From Gammaproteobacteria bacterium (GTDB lineage: Bacteria; Pseudomonadota; Gammaproteobacteria; HK1): DNA of 6,465 nucleotides. The notes beneath the pieces are model-generated. The model had not been told where the DNA came from and did no database searches. It was given only the letters and a program-made list of their open reading frames with translations. Location of the stretch: positions 1 to 6,465 of the forward strand of contig JAGRHX010000556.1 in NCBI GenBank assembly GCA_020444775.1, read 5' to 3'. The position numbers and the translations under genes were made by a program. Below, piece after piece: positions 5,332-6,465 of this stretch. Position 1 is the first letter of the stretch. Each line of letters opens with the position of its first letter.

Positions 5332-6465
5332 GTGAACAGCCCTTCAGGACGATATCGTGGCGATCGCCGCGCGCACGCGCGCCTGCAGGTCGACCTGCCC
5401 GCGACGCTGTGGGGGACAGGTAGTCAAGCGGCGCGCGGGCGAATCCTGGACTATTGCGCGGGCGGTTTGTACGTCGCCATCGATGGAGCGGAAGGCGACC
5501 TGATCCTGCTCGACGGGCAACCGATTCAGCCCGCGCAACCGCTCGCGGTTCGCTTCGAGCTGGAAGAGCACGGCACGGTCAACACCCATGACGTCTCGGT
5601 CGCTGTCGCGCGCGTGTTCGCGGGCGGTGTAGGCGTGGCCTTCGTCCACGCCGAAGCAGACTCGATCGCGGCGCTCGAACGTGCCGCACGTCGCTCCACG
5701 GTCGAGCAATCCAACGCGCGTGAGATGGCTCGCGCCCGCGCCAGGGCGGAGGCCCGGCCAGTCGAGGTCGCACAGTCCGCGGCCTTGTCCGTGGTCTCCG
5801 GGGCCAAGTCGCTGGATCTCCTGAACGGCGTTCGCGAGCTGCTCGACGAGTTCATCGAACGAATTCATCCAGGCATGTTCGAGTACGCAGAGGAGCTGCT
5901 CTTCAGCGCTGCGCGCGAGGCGACCAGTAATTCGGTGCAGTCCGAATGCTTCGATGCCATCAAGGAGCTGAAGTCGCTCAGGATCTCCGTGCTCACCGGT
6001 TTCCGTCAGGCGATGCTGGTCAAGCTGGACAAGCTTGCGCCGGGCGCCGAGCGGGCCGAGCTGCCGCCGGGGGCGGACACCACCGACACCAGCTCTTTGA
6101 CCCTGCTGGATACCAGCACCTTCGACGACTGGTTGCACGTGAAGAACGTCGCCACCCGCATGCAGCCGCTGCTCGCTGAAGGCGAGTATGCCCTGGCCAG
6201 GCGGCTGGACGAGATCTCCGGCATCTCGGTGGACGAGGACGGCTGCCCGCTGGGGGTCCGCGAGGTCTGCTATACATTCAACGATTCCATGCAGACCGTT
6301 GGCATGGGCAGCCGACCCCGAAAGGCGGTCTATCGCGGCTTCGAGGGGGAGCTGGTCAAGCACCTGGAGGGATTCCAGGCATCGGTCAATGACTATCTGG
6401 CGCGTGCCGGCGTTCTGCCGGTGGTGAGTCGGCCGTCGGCGGTGGTGAACAAGGCCAATCCGGGC
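5332..6465 (+). CDS. PilZ domain plus DUF1631-like protein, 3' end outside window
   Basis: The visible 378 residues are open to the window end. Residues about 11-118 form a PilZ domain, the common c-di-GMP receptor fold. It shows the RxxxR motif in RRAHARLQVDLPA (Arg13 and Arg17) and, 23 residues on, DYCAGG (40-45) in place of DxSxxG, with Cys for the usual Ser. A charged Ala/Arg-rich linker (about 116-145) follows. Then comes helical sequence resembling the start of DUF1631: LLNGVRELLDEFIERIHPGMFEYAEELLFSAA and CFDAIKELKSLR. Full-length relatives usually have several hundred more residues. I chose GTG 5332 because the PilZ core begins about ten residues later and AGGCGGGG lies just upstream. 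The frame is open further up, so GTG 5281 or GTG 5296 are alternatives. A seven-codon frame starting with ATG 5312 ends with a TGA overlapping this GTG. The role of DUF1631 is not established. The gene is divergent from the kinase. Confidence 0.82.
   Translation, partial: MNSPSGRYRGDRRAHARLQVDLPATLWGTGSQAARGRILDYCAGGLYVAIDGAEGDLILLDGQPIQPAQPLAVRFELEEHGTVNTHDVSVAVARVFAGGVGVAFVHAEADSIAALERAARRSTVEQSNAREMARARARAEARPVEVAQSAALSVVSGAKSLDLLNGVRELLDEFIERIHPGMFEYAEELLFSAAREATSNSVQSECFDAIKELKSLRISVLTGFRQAMLVKLDKLAPGAERAELPPGADTTDTSSLTLLDTSTFDDWLHVKNVATRMQPLLAEGEYALARRLDEISGISVDEDGCPLGVREVCYTFNDSMQTVGMGSRPRKAVYRGFEGELVKHLEGFQASVNDYLARAGVLPVVSRPSAVVNKANPG

Noticed and set aside
5344..6363. 339-codon minus-strand frame opposite the PilZ gene
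   Set aside because: It is an antisense shadow. The plus-strand frame shows PilZ motifs and DUF1631-like helices, while the minus-strand product has no recognisable pattern.

Overview
The window is GC-rich DNA, densely coded, with codon use and protein types that fit a gammaproteobacterium, possibly Chromatiales-like. This is inferred from protein style only, since no taxonomic marker is present. I found six genes, two of them cut by the window edges. I found no RNA genes, insertion sequences, CRISPR arrays or phage genes.

Left part (1-3323), a catabolic module with its regulator. On the minus strand, suyA (871-584) and suyB (567 to beyond base 1) encode a two-subunit enzyme of the UxaA/altronate-dehydratase family. 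The closest match from memory is (2R)-sulfolactate sulfo-lyase, which cleaves 3-sulfolactate to pyruvate and sulfite. Divergently, on the plus strand, lie a GntR-type regulator of the HutC/UTRA class (1300-2040) and an acyl-CoA dehydrogenase-family flavoprotein (2157-3323). The 428-base divergent region holds one AT-rich island with a good sigma70-type promoter pointing at suyAB (-35 TGGACA, 17-base spacer, -10 TATAAG). A 21-bp inverted repeat overlies its -10 and much of its spacer, which makes it the best candidate operator for the GntR protein. The layout suggests one substrate-responsive unit. How the dehydrogenase relates chemically to the sulfo-lyase is unclear and is the main open question here.

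Right part (3377-6465), a signalling pair. On the minus strand, convergent with the dehydrogenase, is a 445-residue soluble Hanks-type Ser/Thr kinase with a C-terminal cyclic-nucleotide-binding domain. It keeps the kinase catalytic residues and the Glu/Arg pair that normally holds cyclic nucleotide phosphate. Divergent from it, across 617 non-coding bases, is a plus-strand gene for an N-terminal PilZ (c-di-GMP receptor-type) domain followed by DUF1631-like helical sequence, cut by the window end. The neighbouring genes therefore carry sensor domains for two nucleotide second messengers. The last 250 bases before the PilZ gene hold three direct copies of GCCCGGGT. Each copy supplies the 5' arm of a predicted hairpin, one with a 15-bp stem, so a structured leader is possible.
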